Positions 16,620 through 25,530 of a stretch of 64,000 nucleotides of DNA are shown here, piece by piece; the first letter of the stretch is position 1; every line of letters begins with the position of its first letter. Location of the stretch: NCBI RefSeq assembly GCF_039871875.1, contig NZ_JBDPMD010000002.1:124001-188000 (forward strand). Direction: 5' to 3'. The DNA comes from Sphaerisporangium sp039871875 (GTDB lineage Bacteria > Actinomycetota > Actinomycetes > Streptosporangiales > Streptosporangiaceae). Under the pieces are notes generated by a model, which was not told the origin of the DNA, did no database searches, and saw only the letters and a list, made by a program, of their open reading frames with translations. The position numbers were made by a program, and so were the translations under genes.

Positions 16620-17557
16620 GGTCGTGCCTCCTCGACGAGTGCGGCGGGCAGCGCGGCCGTCAGCCGCCACCCGGCCCCGTCAGGTCCGGCCTGGAATCTC
16701 CCGCCGAGCAACTCCACCCGTTCCCGCATGCCGATCAGCCCGTATCCCTGCCCCGGTTCCGCGGGCCCGCCGCCCCCGTCGTCGATGAGTTCCAGCCGCA
16801 CCGCGCCGTCCGCCTCGGCCCCGACCGACAACTGGACGTGGGTGGAAGGACCCGCGTGCCGGGCGACATTGGTGATCCCTTCCTGGCCGAGGCGCAGCAC
16901 GGTGAGCCCCCGCACCGCGTCCAGCCGGTTGATCGACGGGTCGAGTGTGGCGTCGACCACGAGCCCCACCTGGCGCCCCCGCTCGGCCACCTCCTCCAGC
17001 GCGGCGACCAGGCCGTCGGGTTCCACGAGCGGGAGGCCCGGCCCGTCGCGGACGGCGGGGTCGCGCAGCACGGCGACGAGACGCCGCAGGTCGCCGAGCA
17101 CGGCCGTGCCGCTCGCGTGCACGTCGTCGAGCGCCTGGGCGGCCCGCGGGTCGAGCGCCGGCAGCACGTGGCGGGCGACGCCGATGCGCAGCACCATGGA
17201 CGCGACGTGGTGGGCGACCAGGTCGTGCAGTTCCCGGGCGATGGTGACCCGTTCGGCGGCCCGCGCCGCCCGCGCGTCGGACTCCCGCCGTCCCCGCTCG
17301 GCCTCCGCCCGGTCCCCCTCGGCCTCGGCCCGCCGCGCCTCCGCCCGCGCCCGCCCCTCGGCCTGGACGGCGAGCCGCCGCGTCATGCGGATGTACCCGG
17401 CGAGCAGCAGCGGCGCGCCGATCACCACACCCAGCCGGAACAGCAGCGGCGCGAGGCCGGCCGGGAGCGCCCGGGAGATGTGGGACAGCGGCTCGATCTC
17501 GTGAAGGGATGGCCGCTCGCCCGTGCCGACCGGCCGCGGACGTCCACTGTGGCGCAC
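16616..17557 (-). CDS. NarL-family sensor histidine kinase
   Basis: A 313-residue kinase with one predicted TM segment (APLLFRLGVVIGAPLLLAGYI, about 37-57), a long Ala/Arg/Glu coiled coil (about 65-105), the HisKA_3 phospho-acceptor site RELHDLVAHHVASM (about 112-125) and HATPase_c boxes QEGITNVARHA (N), DDGGGG (G1) and GYGLIGMRERVELLGG (G2). It lacks the four to five N-terminal helices common in this family, so any sensing part is very small. It is the first gene of the kinase-regulator operon, with a 4-bp overlap. Confidence 0.9.
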   Translation of the reverse strand: MRHSGRPRPVGTGERPSLHEIEPLSHISRALPAGLAPLLFRLGVVIGAPLLLAGYIRMTRRLAVQAEGRARAEARRAEAEGDRAEAERGRRESDARAARAAERVTIARELHDLVAHHVASMVLRIGVARHVLPALDPRAAQALDDVHASGTAVLGDLRRLVAVLRDPAVRDGPGLPLVEPDGLVAALEEVAERGRQVGLVVDATLDPSINRLDAVRGLTVLRLGQEGITNVARHAGPSTHVQLSVGAEADGAVRLELIDDGGGGPAEPGQGYGLIGMRERVELLGGRFQAGPDGAGWRLTAALPAALVEEARP

Positions 17558-17768
17558 GCGGCCTCCCTCGGCGGAATGTTACGCGGGGCATCCGCTTCCA
17601 TCGTGGACGATCATGCCCCGCGGCGCCTCCTCTTCAAGGACGGATCCCCGACCTGAAGGAGGAAGCCGGTCAGTGCGGTCGTTCGCCGCGGGCCCCCGCC
17701 GTGGTGGAGGGCTGTTCGTCCAGGCCGCGCAGGAACGCCGCTGATGTCCTGTGCCGTGGTCACGGGAC

Positions 17769-19310
17769 CTATCCGCACACCGTGCCGTTGCGGGGCGCCG
17801 TCCCGGTGAGCAGGTAAGTGTCGATCTTGTCGGTGGCGCAGGCGTTGGCGCCGTATGCGCCGTGCCCCTCACCCTTGACGATCAGCTCCACGCCGACGCC
17901 CTCGCCGAGCCGGGTCGCCATGCGGTGCGCGCCCGCGTACGGCGTGGCCGGGTCGCCGGTGTTGCCCACGATCAGGATGGGGGCCGCGCCGTCGGCACTC
18001 ACCTCCACCGTCTTGGCGGCCCCGGTGACGGGCCAGCCGGTGCACTGGAGGATGGACCAGGCCAGGAACTCGCCGAACACCGGTGAGGCCTTGCGGAACG
18101 CGGGCAGCTCGCGGCTCACGTCGGCGGGGGTGTAGCGGTCGGAGGTGTCGGCGCAGTTGATGGCCGTGTTGGCGGGCTGCAGGTTGTTGTACCGGCTCTT
18201 GTCGTCCCGGCCGTAGAGGGCGTCGGCGAGCAGCAGCAGCAGGTCGCCCTCGCCGGCCTTCGCGGCGCCGAGGCCACGGTCGAGCCACTTCCAGGACTCC
18301 TTGGAGTACAGCGCGGACGCGATGCCGTACGTCGCGTGGCTCTGGGTGAGAGCGCGGCCCGAGGCGGTCGGCAGGGGACGGCCGTCGAGCCCCTTCAGCA
18401 GCTCGGTGATCTGCGCGGCGCCCCGCCCGGGGTCCCTGCCGGTGGCGCAGCCGGACCGCTTGGCGCAGTCCGTGAGGAAGTTGCTCAGCGCGAGCTGGAA
18501 GCCCTTGGCCTGCCCGAGCGAGTGCCCCACGGTGTCGCCGTCCGGGTCCACCACGGCGTCGAAGACCATGCGGCCGACGTTCTCCGGGAACAGGTGGGCG
18601 TACACGCCGCCGAGCTCGGTGCCGTAGGAGGCGCCGTAGTAGTACAGCGTGCGGTCGCCGAGGGCCTGGCGCAGCGTGTCGAGGTCGCGGGCCGCGTTCT
18701 CGGTGCCGACGTACGGCAGCACCCGGCCGGAGTTGCCCTGGCAGGCGGCCGCGAAGTCACGGCCGCCGTCGAGCAGGGTGCGCTGCTCGCCGGCGTCGTC
18801 AGGGGTGGCGTCGAGGGCGAGCAGCGCGTCGTACGCCTTGTCGGGCAGGCAGCGCACTCCGGCGCTCTCGCCGACGCCGCGCGGGTCGAAGCTCACCAGG
18901 TCGTAGCGTTCGTGCAGCTTGAGGTAGGTGCTCGCGGCGAGCGGCAGGGTGGCCACCCCGGAGCCGCCCGGGCCGCCGAAGTTGAAGACCAGCGACCCGA
19001 TGCGCGTCTGCCCGGGCTTCGGCTTGGCCCGCACCCGGATCAGCGCCAGGTCGATGGTGCCGTGCTCGGGGTGGTTGTAGCGGAGCGGCACCCGCAGCTT
19101 GGCGCACTCCCACGGCGTCCCGTCCCGCAGTGTCCCCGGCTTCTCGCCCGACCCCTGGAGCGGGGTCGGCGCGGCGCAGGCCGTCCAGACGGGCACGGCA
19201 CGCACCGAGGGGATGGCCGCCTGCGCGCTCCCGCCCGCGATCAGGGACACCGGGACGAGCATCGTGGCCGCGACGGCGAGGCGAACGGGGAAGAGCTTCA
19301 TGAGAACCAT
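17769..19310 (-). CDS. Secreted alpha/beta hydrolase, tripeptidyl aminopeptidase-like
   Basis: A 513-residue exported hydrolase like the Streptomyces SlpD/SlpE/Tap group. A signal peptide (MKLFPVRLAVAATMLVPVSLIAGGSAQA) leads into the catalytic fold. The oxyanion region is NFGGPGGSG, the nucleophile elbow GASYGTELGG, the Asp lies in VGNTGDPATPY and the His in KGEGHGAYG, followed by a Cys-containing C-terminal TAP-like segment. It probably removes short peptides from the N-termini of extracellular proteins. The start is ATG 19310 or 19301; neither has a strong ribosome binding site. It is divergent from the PhoX-like gene. Confidence 0.85.
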   Translation of the reverse strand: MVLMKLFPVRLAVAATMLVPVSLIAGGSAQAAIPSVRAVPVWTACAAPTPLQGSGEKPGTLRDGTPWECAKLRVPLRYNHPEHGTIDLALIRVRAKPKPGQTRIGSLVFNFGGPGGSGVATLPLAASTYLKLHERYDLVSFDPRGVGESAGVRCLPDKAYDALLALDATPDDAGEQRTLLDGGRDFAAACQGNSGRVLPYVGTENAARDLDTLRQALGDRTLYYYGASYGTELGGVYAHLFPENVGRMVFDAVVDPDGDTVGHSLGQAKGFQLALSNFLTDCAKRSGCATGRDPGRGAAQITELLKGLDGRPLPTASGRALTQSHATYGIASALYSKESWKWLDRGLGAAKAGEGDLLLLLADALYGRDDKSRYNNLQPANTAINCADTSDRYTPADVSRELPAFRKASPVFGEFLAWSILQCTGWPVTGAAKTVEVSADGAAPILIVGNTGDPATPYAGAHRMATRLGEGVGVELIVKGEGHGAYGANACATDKIDTYLLTGTAPRNGTVCG

Positions 19311-19429
19311 CTTGGCCGCAAATAACAGACAAGATCTGGCTAAGCCGGGGAACAATGCCATATCGCGATGGCGGCCGGCCCTGGTCGCGCGGCCGGACGG
19401 CGGGGGCAGGTCAGTAGTGCGGAACTAGG

Positions 19430-19451
19430 GGACATTAGCCGGTCATTCACC
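19430..19451 (+). promoter_or_regulatory. PHO-box-like direct repeat (candidate PhoP site)
   Basis: Two adjacent 11-bp units, GGACATTAGCC and GGTCATTCACC, share eight positions and resemble the G(T/G)TCA-rich 11-bp units of actinobacterial PHO boxes. They lie about 75-95 bp upstream of the PhoX-like start. Match is partial. Confidence 0.4.
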
Positions 19452-19524
19452 TGAATGTCCGGTTCTTGGGGTCTGGTGTTCAATGGGGAGGACTTGGGTT
19501 TCCCGGGTACTACGGAATTCCGAC

Positions 19525-20958
19525 ATGGGAACAGGTGCTCTCGTGACCTCCTCCATCTCCCGTCGTGACCTGCTGCGCACCAGCGCCGCGGGCACCCTGG
19601 GCATCGCCGTCGCCGGCAGCGTCGAGGCCATTGCCGGCCCGGCCGCCGCCCAGACCGTCGCGGCCCCGGGCGTGACGGGGTACGGCCCGCTCGTCACCGA
19701 CCCCGCCGGGCTGCTCTCCCTGCCGCGCGGCTTCTCTTACACGATCGTCGCCCAGGCAGGCAAGACGCTGCTGGACTCCGGCCAGCCGACCCCGAGCGAC
19801 GCCGACGGCACCGGCGTCTTCCGCTCCCGTGACGGCTTCGTGCTGGTCAACAACCACGAGATCGGCGGAAGCGAGCCGTACGGCGTGCCCCCGCTGCCGG
19901 GTCTGACCTACGACCCGGGGGCCAGGGGCGGCACCACCAACATCGTGGTGGACCGCCGCGGCAAGCGCGTGCGCGAGTACGTCAGCGTGGCCGGCACGCA
20001 CAACAACTGCGCCGGCGGCGTCACGCCGTGGGACACCTGGCTGACCTGCGAGGAGACCGAGCAGAGGGCCGGCGGTGTCTACCAGAAGGACCACGGTTAC
20101 GTCTTCGAGGTCGACCCGTTCGACCAGAAGGCCAACCAGGACCCGGTGGCGCTGAAGTTCCTCGGCCGTTACGCGCACGAGGCCGTCGCGGTGGACCCGC
20201 GCACCGACGCCATCTACCTCACCGAGGACGCGAGCGGCCCGAACGGGCTGTACTTCCGCTGGGTGCCGCCGCACGGCTTCAAGGGCCGCAAGGGGGCCCT
20301 GCGCCGGCTCGCGCTGTCCCCGGGCGGCGCCACCGCCGGCAAGCTGCAGGCGATGAGCTGCTTCAAGGGCGGCAAGCACATCCCCGACCTGTCGGCGGCG
20401 ACCCAGCCCGGCACCACCTACAAGGTGAAGTGGGTCGACGTGCCGGACCGCGACGCCAAGACCGTCTCGGTGCGCAAGCAGTTCACCGACGACCAGGTGA
20501 CCCGGAGCCGCAAGCTGGAGGGCGCGTGGTGGGGTGACGGCGGCGCGTACTTCGTCGCCAGCTACGCCCGCGACGACGACGGCAGCGTCAACGAGCACGA
20601 CGGCCAGGTCTGGTTCTACGACCCCAAGGACGAGACCGTCACGCTCAGGACGATCTTCGGGGTGAACCCCGACCCCGAGGCCGACACCAACTACGACGGC
20701 CCTGACAACATCACTGTGTCGCCCTACGGCGGGGTCATCCTGGCCGAGGACGGCGAGGGCGTGTCGCACCTGGTCGGCGTGACCAAGAAGGGCACCCCCT
20801 TCCCGCTGGCCCGCAACGAGGAGAGCGACAGCGAGTTCGCCGGCCCGGTGTTCAGCCAGGACGGCAAGATCCTGTTCGCGTGCGTCCAGTCGCCCGGGTA
20901 CGTCTTCGCCATCACCGGCCCGTGGCGCCGGCCCGGCGACGGCGGCAAGGGCAACTGA
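19525..20958 (+). CDS. PhoX/DUF839-type alkaline phosphatase, Tat-exported
   Basis: A 477-residue protein of the PhoX family. A twin-arginine signal, SISRRDLLRTSAAGTLGIAVAG, begins about 10 residues in, which predicts folded export with its metal centre. The body has the family pattern: LPRGFSYTIVAQAG, FVLVNNHEIGGSEP, CAGGVTPWDTWLTCEET, GRYAHEAVAVDP, YLTEDAS..GLYFRWVPP and a late FAGPVFSQDGKILFACVQSPG. Known members hydrolyse phosphate esters using Ca and Fe. ATG 19525 is chosen; GTG 19543 would also keep the Tat motif. A PHO-box-like repeat upstream suggests phosphate control. Confidence 0.85.
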   Translation: MGTGALVTSSISRRDLLRTSAAGTLGIAVAGSVEAIAGPAAAQTVAAPGVTGYGPLVTDPAGLLSLPRGFSYTIVAQAGKTLLDSGQPTPSDADGTGVFRSRDGFVLVNNHEIGGSEPYGVPPLPGLTYDPGARGGTTNIVVDRRGKRVREYVSVAGTHNNCAGGVTPWDTWLTCEETEQRAGGVYQKDHGYVFEVDPFDQKANQDPVALKFLGRYAHEAVAVDPRTDAIYLTEDASGPNGLYFRWVPPHGFKGRKGALRRLALSPGGATAGKLQAMSCFKGGKHIPDLSAATQPGTTYKVKWVDVPDRDAKTVSVRKQFTDDQVTRSRKLEGAWWGDGGAYFVASYARDDDGSVNEHDGQVWFYDPKDETVTLRTIFGVNPDPEADTNYDGPDNITVSPYGGVILAEDGEGVSHLVGVTKKGTPFPLARNEESDSEFAGPVFSQDGKILFACVQSPGYVFAITGPWRRPGDGGKGN

Positions 20959-20981
20959 GTCCCGCCTGAGATCCCTTCGCG

Positions 20982-21010
20982 CCGCTCCGTCCCTCCCGGG
21001 GACGGGGCGG
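20982..21010. terminator. Stem-loop terminator
   Basis: CCGCTCCGTCCC (20982-20993) pairs with GGGACGGGGCGG (20999-21010), one G-T pair, 23 bp after the PhoX-like stop. Confidence 0.6.
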
Positions 21011-21058
21011 TGTCGTCGTTCCCGGGCCGGAGACCGGACGGCGGCACCCGTACAAAGG

Positions 21059-21094
21059 TTGCCTGAAGCAATCACATATATTTGCCCAAGGCAA
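21059..21094 (+). promoter_or_regulatory. Two MarR-type operator dyads around a -10-like box
   Basis: TTGCCTGAAGCAA (21059-21071) and TTGCCCAAGGCAA (21082-21094) are 13-bp dyads of the TTGC-N5-GCAA type, with centres 23 bp apart. TATATT at 21077-21082 lies between them. The exporter ATG is 64 bp downstream, and a MarR gene follows the exporter, so autoregulated repression of the operon is likely. Confidence 0.6.
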
Positions 21095-21158
21095 CCAGAT
21101 TGCGGCGGTCCCGAAGGCAGACCCGCTCCGCACGGTTCCGCGACGTGAAGGGAACTCG

Positions 21159-22820
21159 ATGGCAACCGCCGCGACGGCCGGCCCGGGGGACATGACGGCC
21201 ACCCCCATGACGCACCGGCAGATCCTCGAAGCCCTCTCCGGACTGCTGCTCGGCCTGTTCGTGGCGATCCTGTCGTCCACCGTGGTGTCGAACGCGCTGC
21301 CGACGATCATCGCCGACCTGCACGCCGACGAGACCACCTACACCTGGGTGATCACCGCCACGCTGCTCGCCACCACCGTCTCCACCCCGCTGTGGGGCAA
21401 GCTGGCCGACCTGACCAGCAAGAAGGTGCTCGTCCAGCTCGGCCTGGTCGTCTTCGTGGCCGGCTCGGCCGTCGCGGGGCTGGCCCGCGGCCCGGGCATG
21501 CTCATCGCCGCCCGGGTGATCCAGGGCCTCGGCGCCGGTGGCCTGACCGCGCTCACCCAGGTCGTCATGGCCGTGATGATCTCGCCGCGGGAGCGCGGCC
21601 GGTACTCCGGCTACCTCGGCGCGGTGTTCGCCCTGGCCACCATCGGCGGGCCGCTCATCGGCGGCGTCATCGTGGACACCCCCTGGCTCGGCTGGCGCTG
21701 GTGCTTCTACGTCGGCGTGCCGTTCGCCGTTCTCGCCTGGATCGTGCTGCAGAAGACCCTGCGCCTGCCGGTGTACCGGCGGGAGGTGCGGATCGACTGG
21801 ACCGGCGCGGCGCTCATCGCGGCCTCGGTCTCGCTGCTGCTGGTGTGGGTGTCGTTCGCGGGCGGCAGGTACGACTGGGTGTCCTGGCAGAGCGCCGCCA
21901 TGGTGGGCGGCGCGCTGGCGCTCGGGGCGCTGTTCGTGCTGGCCGAGTCGCGGGCCGCGCAGCCGATCGTGCCACTGAAGCTGTTCCGGCGCGGCGCGAT
22001 CACCCTGGCGGTGGTGGCCAGCATGTTCGTCGGCGTCGCGATGTTCGGCGCCACCACGTTCCTCGGGCAGTACTTCCAGCTCGCCCGGGGTGAGTCCCCG
22101 ACCATGGCCGGGGTGATGACACTGCCGATGATCCTCGGTCTCGCCGTCGCCTCCACGGTCGCCGGGCGGATCATCACCAGGACCGGGCGCTGGAAGGTGT
22201 TCCTGGTGAGCGGGGCGTTGCTGCTGTCCGCCGGGTTCGCGCTGATGGGCTCGCTGCGGTACGACACCGCGTACCCGCTGATGGCGGTGTACATGCTCTG
22301 CGTCGGCGCCGGGGTCGGCATGACCATGCAGAACCTGGTGTTGTCGGTGCAGAACCAGGTGCCGCCCGAGGAGCTCGGCGCGTCCAGCTCCCTGGTGGCG
22401 TTCTTCCGCACGCTCGGCGGCGCCGTCGGCGTCGCGGTGCTCGGCGCCCTGCTGGCCCACCGGGTGGTCGCCTACGTCCAGGAGGGGTTCGGCCGCCTCG
22501 GCGTCACCAGCGCCGTGAGCGACGGCTCGGTGCCCCGGCTGGCCGACCTGCCCGCCCCGATCCGCGCCGTCGTGCAGGGCGCGTACGGACACGGTGCGGG
22601 CGATGTGTTCCTCTACGCGGCCCCGTGTGCTTTCCTGGCACTGGTCGCCATTCTGTTCATCAAGGAAGTTCCGCTGCGGACGCTCAACGCCGAGCAGATC
22701 CGCGCGGGAGCGAGCGCCACGCCGCCCGTAGCGGCCGGCGCGGGGCCGGGCCGGCACGCCCGGCGGTCCCGCGGCGTCCGGGGGCGGCGGCGCGCGTCCC
22801 GGCGGTTGCGTGTTCGTTGA
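21159..22820 (+). CDS. MFS drug exporter, DHA2 (14-TM, EmrB/QacA) family
   Basis: A 553-residue proton-driven exporter. Motif A-like GKLADLTSKKVLVQLGL follows TM2, the family signature ARVIQGLGAGGLTALTQVVM spans TM4, motif C-like GPLIGGVIVDTPWLGWRW occurs in TM5 and its exit, and about 14 hydrophobic segments can be counted. A basic tail of about 40 residues (RRSRGVRGRRRASRRLRVR) ends the chain. ATG 21159 follows GAAGGGAACTCG. It is followed after 52 bp by a MarR gene, and paired MarR-type dyads precede it, so the exported compound is probably also the inducer. Confidence 0.9.
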   Translation: MATAATAGPGDMTATPMTHRQILEALSGLLLGLFVAILSSTVVSNALPTIIADLHADETTYTWVITATLLATTVSTPLWGKLADLTSKKVLVQLGLVVFVAGSAVAGLARGPGMLIAARVIQGLGAGGLTALTQVVMAVMISPRERGRYSGYLGAVFALATIGGPLIGGVIVDTPWLGWRWCFYVGVPFAVLAWIVLQKTLRLPVYRREVRIDWTGAALIAASVSLLLVWVSFAGGRYDWVSWQSAAMVGGALALGALFVLAESRAAQPIVPLKLFRRGAITLAVVASMFVGVAMFGATTFLGQYFQLARGESPTMAGVMTLPMILGLAVASTVAGRIITRTGRWKVFLVSGALLLSAGFALMGSLRYDTAYPLMAVYMLCVGAGVGMTMQNLVLSVQNQVPPEELGASSSLVAFFRTLGGAVGVAVLGALLAHRVVAYVQEGFGRLGVTSAVSDGSVPRLADLPAPIRAVVQGAYGHGAGDVFLYAAPCAFLALVAILFIKEVPLRTLNAEQIRAGASATPPVAAGAGPGRHARRSRGVRGRRRASRRLRVR

Positions 22821-22872
22821 TCCCGGGGCGTGACGTCGTGACGTCCCGGCCATCTCGGAAAGGTGGGGCCGC

Positions 22873-23394
22873 ATGACGGCCAAGGCACAGGCGGCGATCC
22901 CCGTCGAGGCGTACGAGGCCTACTGCACCCTGGAGCATCAGCTCGGAGTGCTGCTCCGCCGGTCCCGGGCGATCTCCGCCGAGATGGGGCGGGCGGTGCA
23001 CCCCGAGCTGGAGCCCGGCGCCTACAGCCTGCTGGTCCGCATCGACAACGCGGCCCCGGCCCGCCCGAGCGACCTCGCCACCTATTTCCGGGTCGGCAAG
23101 GCCACCATCAGCCGCCAGGTCAAGGTGCTGGAGGGGCTCGGGCTGATCGGCCGGCAGGACGACCCGCTGGACGGGCGCGCCTGCCTGCTGGCGCTCACCG
23201 ACGAGGGCCGCGAGCGGCTGGACCGGGCACGCTCGGCCCGCCAGGAGCGCTTCTACGCCCTGCTCACCACCTGGCCGCAGGAGGACGTGCGCCACCTGGC
23301 CGACATGCTGGGACGCTTCAACGCCCTCACCGCGCGTGACGACCGCGATCACTTGCCGGGCACGGCGACGCCGCCGGGGTTGCCCGGCGCGTAG
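22873..23394 (+). CDS. MarR-family repressor
   Basis: A 173-residue winged-helix regulator: dimerisation helix LEHQLGVLLRRSRAISAEMG, recognition region RPSDLATYFRVGKATISRQVKVLEGLGLIGRQ, wing DPLDGRACLLALTDEGRERL and a C-terminal helix. AAAGGTGG precedes ATG 22873. It is coded just after the exporter and probably represses the shared operon through the 21059-21094 dyads. Its last 46 bp overlap the 3' end of the convergent SPFH gene. Confidence 0.9.
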   Translation: MTAKAQAAIPVEAYEAYCTLEHQLGVLLRRSRAISAEMGRAVHPELEPGAYSLLVRIDNAAPARPSDLATYFRVGKATISRQVKVLEGLGLIGRQDDPLDGRACLLALTDEGRERLDRARSARQERFYALLTTWPQEDVRHLADMLGRFNALTARDDRDHLPGTATPPGLPGA

Positions 23395-24317
23395 ACCGTG
23401 ATGCCCTGGGGCAGGGCCTTCAGCTTCTCGATCTCGGCGCACGTCTGGCAGAGGTCGTAGCCCTTCTGGCGTTCCTTGTTGGCCTCGGCCTGCGCGCGGG
23501 CCTGGGCGATGGCCGCCTGCGACTCGGCGACCCCGGCGAACGCCGCCTGCGCCCGGTCCACGGCCGCCTGCACCTGCGCGGGCAGCGTGATGCGCACCAG
23601 GTTGAAGCGCAGGTCCACCAAGTACGGCGCGCCGAGCATCTGCCGCAGGTCGCGGTCCAGACTGGCGTTCACCGCGTTCTGGATCTTCACGAGGCTGGCG
23701 TTGTTGTCCCGCGCCACGAGCCGGATCGTCTCCTGCGCCGCGCCGCCCTCCACGAAGGCGCACGAGGACACCAGCTCGGGGCAGCGGAACGCGCCGATCT
23801 GGCTGCGCAGGGCGTTGTCGATCACCGGGCGGATGGCCTGGCCGAAGAACGACGACCAGCCCTCCTCACCCTCGTAGGGGTAGCGCATCTCGTCGTCCTG
23901 GCCGCGGAAGCGCCGGGTGCCGAACTTGTCGTCGAACTGCTTCAGGGTCTCGGGGTCGAGGTTGAGCCGGAAGTACAGGGTGCCCTCGATGCCCATGTTG
24001 ACGCCGTCGCTGCTCGGGACGGTCACCACGTCCACGCCGAGCAGCGTGCTGCGCTTGGCGTCGGCGGTGATCGTGTAGAAGCGCTGCTGCGCCGGGTACC
24101 GGTGGACCTCCGACCACCAGCCGGTCCAGGTGAGCCCGGAGGCCGGCGCGATGATCTGCCGGATCCGGTTGTCGTCGAACAGCCCTCCGTCGCGGACCAC
24201 GGCCACCTCGCCGCCGCTGGTGCTCTCGTAGCCGCCGAGCAGTCCGATCAGCGAGGGGATCGCGAGGACGACGGCCGCGACGCAGACCGTGGTGATGAGG
24301 GGGGCGCGTACGGACAT
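23349..24317 (-). CDS. SPFH/band 7 membrane-anchored protein
   Basis: A 322-residue protein with one N-terminal TM segment (APLITTVCVAAVVLAIPSLIGLLGG) and an SPFH/prohibitin-type body: VDVVTVPSSDGVNMGIEGTLYFRLN, VIDNALRSQIGAFRCPEL, DLRFNLVRITLPAQVQAAVDRAQAAFAGV, then an Ala/Gln/Arg-rich coiled coil. A short tail has CQTC (about residues 293-296), unusual for the family and a possible metal or disulfide site. Known relatives scaffold membrane microdomains. It is convergent with and overlapping the MarR gene. Confidence 0.75.
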   Translation of the reverse strand: MSVRAPLITTVCVAAVVLAIPSLIGLLGGYESTSGGEVAVVRDGGLFDDNRIRQIIAPASGLTWTGWWSEVHRYPAQQRFYTITADAKRSTLLGVDVVTVPSSDGVNMGIEGTLYFRLNLDPETLKQFDDKFGTRRFRGQDDEMRYPYEGEEGWSSFFGQAIRPVIDNALRSQIGAFRCPELVSSCAFVEGGAAQETIRLVARDNNASLVKIQNAVNASLDRDLRQMLGAPYLVDLRFNLVRITLPAQVQAAVDRAQAAFAGVAESQAAIAQARAQAEANKERQKGYDLCQTCAEIEKLKALPQGITVYAPGNPGGVAVPGK

Positions 24318-24541
24318 TGAGGACCTCCTGCGCGTCGATCAGTACGGGATCTGGGGGTGGCGCGGGTACTCGTACCGTCCACAGTAGAAATCGTTGAACG
24401 ATTCGACAAGAGGCTGGGAGGACATTTTCTGTCCACTCGCGTGACGCCGTGCCGCGCGGGTAAAGGGATGGCATGGGAGTTGATACCGGGAAGTGTGTTG
24501 GTCCCGCGTTTTGACGGACGCCCGGCATACTCTGTCCGGTT

Positions 24542-24760
24542 ATGGAGACGCGCTGGGTGGGTCCGGACGGCTTGGAGGTCACGGTCGCGGTCCATGGCCG
24601 CGGCCAGGTCCTGCGCGTCCGGCGCCACGGCGAGCACCTCGCCGATCTCTTCTCGGTGGACGAACTCCGCCGTTTCGTGGACCTCGCCGATCTCTGCGAG
24701 GTGATCACCGCACCCTTCGGCGAGCGTGCCCCGCGACGGCGTCAGGAAGCGGTGCCCTAG
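24542..24760 (+). CDS. Small hypothetical protein
   Basis: A 72-residue frame of normal local codon bias: METRWVGPDGLEVTVAVHGRGQ, then repeated strands and an acidic helix (DELRRFVDLADLCEVITAPF). No family recognised and no strong ribosome binding site ahead of ATG 24542. It sits just upstream of the tRNA-Thr gene. Confidence 0.45.
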   Translation: METRWVGPDGLEVTVAVHGRGQVLRVRRHGEHLADLFSVDELRRFVDLADLCEVITAPFGERAPRRRQEAVP

Positions 24761-24855
24761 CCGTCCCCTGGCGGGGGTTCTGATTCGCGCCGGGCGCGGG
24801 GTCCGTGTATGGTTACACCTGTCCAGGCGACGCGGAGACGCGGAGCGCCGGGCAA

Positions 24856-24928
24856 GCCCCTTTAGCTCAGTCGGCAGAGCGTCTCCATGGTAAGGAGAAG
24901 GTCTACGGTTCGATTCCGTAAAGGGGCT
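24856..24928 (+). tRNA. tRNA-Thr (GGT)
   Basis: 73 nt with acceptor GCCCCTT/AAGGGGC, D-arm TAGCTCAGTCGGCAGAGC, anticodon stem TCTCC/GGAGA with loop ATGGTAA giving anticodon GGT, and T-arm TACGG-TTCGATT-CCGTA. Discriminator T; CCA not encoded. Confidence 0.95.
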
Positions 24929-24941
24929 CGGCAGCGTAAAT

Positions 24942-24974
24942 GCCCTTTCCGGCCATTCCGGGCAGGGCTTTTCG
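24942..24974 (+). terminator. Terminator between the two tRNA genes
   Basis: GCCCTTTCCGG and CCGGGCAGGGC form an interrupted stem followed by TTTTCG, 13 bp after tRNA-Thr. Confidence 0.6.
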
Positions 24975-25006
24975 CTTGGGCGGGTACAGTTCCCGCCTTG
25001 CCCGGG

Positions 25007-25080
25007 GGCGGAGTAGCTCAGTCAGGCAGAGCAAGCGGCTCATAATCGCTGTGTCGCCGGTTCAAGTCCGGCCTCCGCTA
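25007..25080 (+). tRNA. tRNA-Met (CAT), elongator type
   Basis: 74 nt with acceptor GGCGGAG/CTCCGCT (first pair G-U), D-arm TAGCTCAGTCAGGCAGAGC, anticodon loop CTCATAA and T-arm GCCGG-TTCAAGT-CCGGC. The paired first base and D-arm sequence argue for elongator rather than initiator Met. Confidence 0.93.
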
Positions 25081-25163
25081 CTACCCTGCCGGGTCACCTT
25101 GTCCAGATGAGGCGACTCGGTGTGGGTTGTCCATGTGTCCCGAACGTAGAAAGGCACTCCCAC

Positions 25164-25328
25164 GTGGCTGCCACAGACGTTAGGCCGAAGATCACGCTGG
25201 CCTGCCAGGAGTGCAAGCACCGCAACTACATCACGCGGAAGAACCGGCGTAACGACCCGGACCGGCTTGAGCTGAAGAAGTACTGCCCCAACTGCAAGTG
25301 CCACCGGCCGCACCGCGAGACCCGATAG
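25164..25328 (+). CDS. rpmG: 50S ribosomal protein L33
   Basis: A 54-residue L33 of the zinc-binding type: ITLACQECKHRNYITRKNRRNDPDRL then KKYCPNCKCHRPHRE, with both C-x-x-C pairs present. GTG 25164 gives the normal length and follows GAAAGG. In many actinobacteria rpmG lies between tRNA-Thr/tRNA-Met and the HadA/HadB-like genes, exactly as here. Confidence 0.97.
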   Translation: MAATDVRPKITLACQECKHRNYITRKNRRNDPDRLELKKYCPNCKCHRPHRETR

Positions 25329-25530
25329 TCTTCCGCGGTCCCCCCCGGCGGGGCGGCCTGGCGCCGCCCGGCACGACGTTCGTCACGCGCCCACCGGCGT
25401 TCTCCAGCGGAGACGCCGGTTCGACGCGTCCCTGCGATCAGTGGCGTGGTGCCGGGTGATCATAGGGCGAAGTCGTTCTGTTACCGTCGGCTCGTCGGGA
25501 TTCGGAAGGGCTGCGAAAGGCACTGGCACG

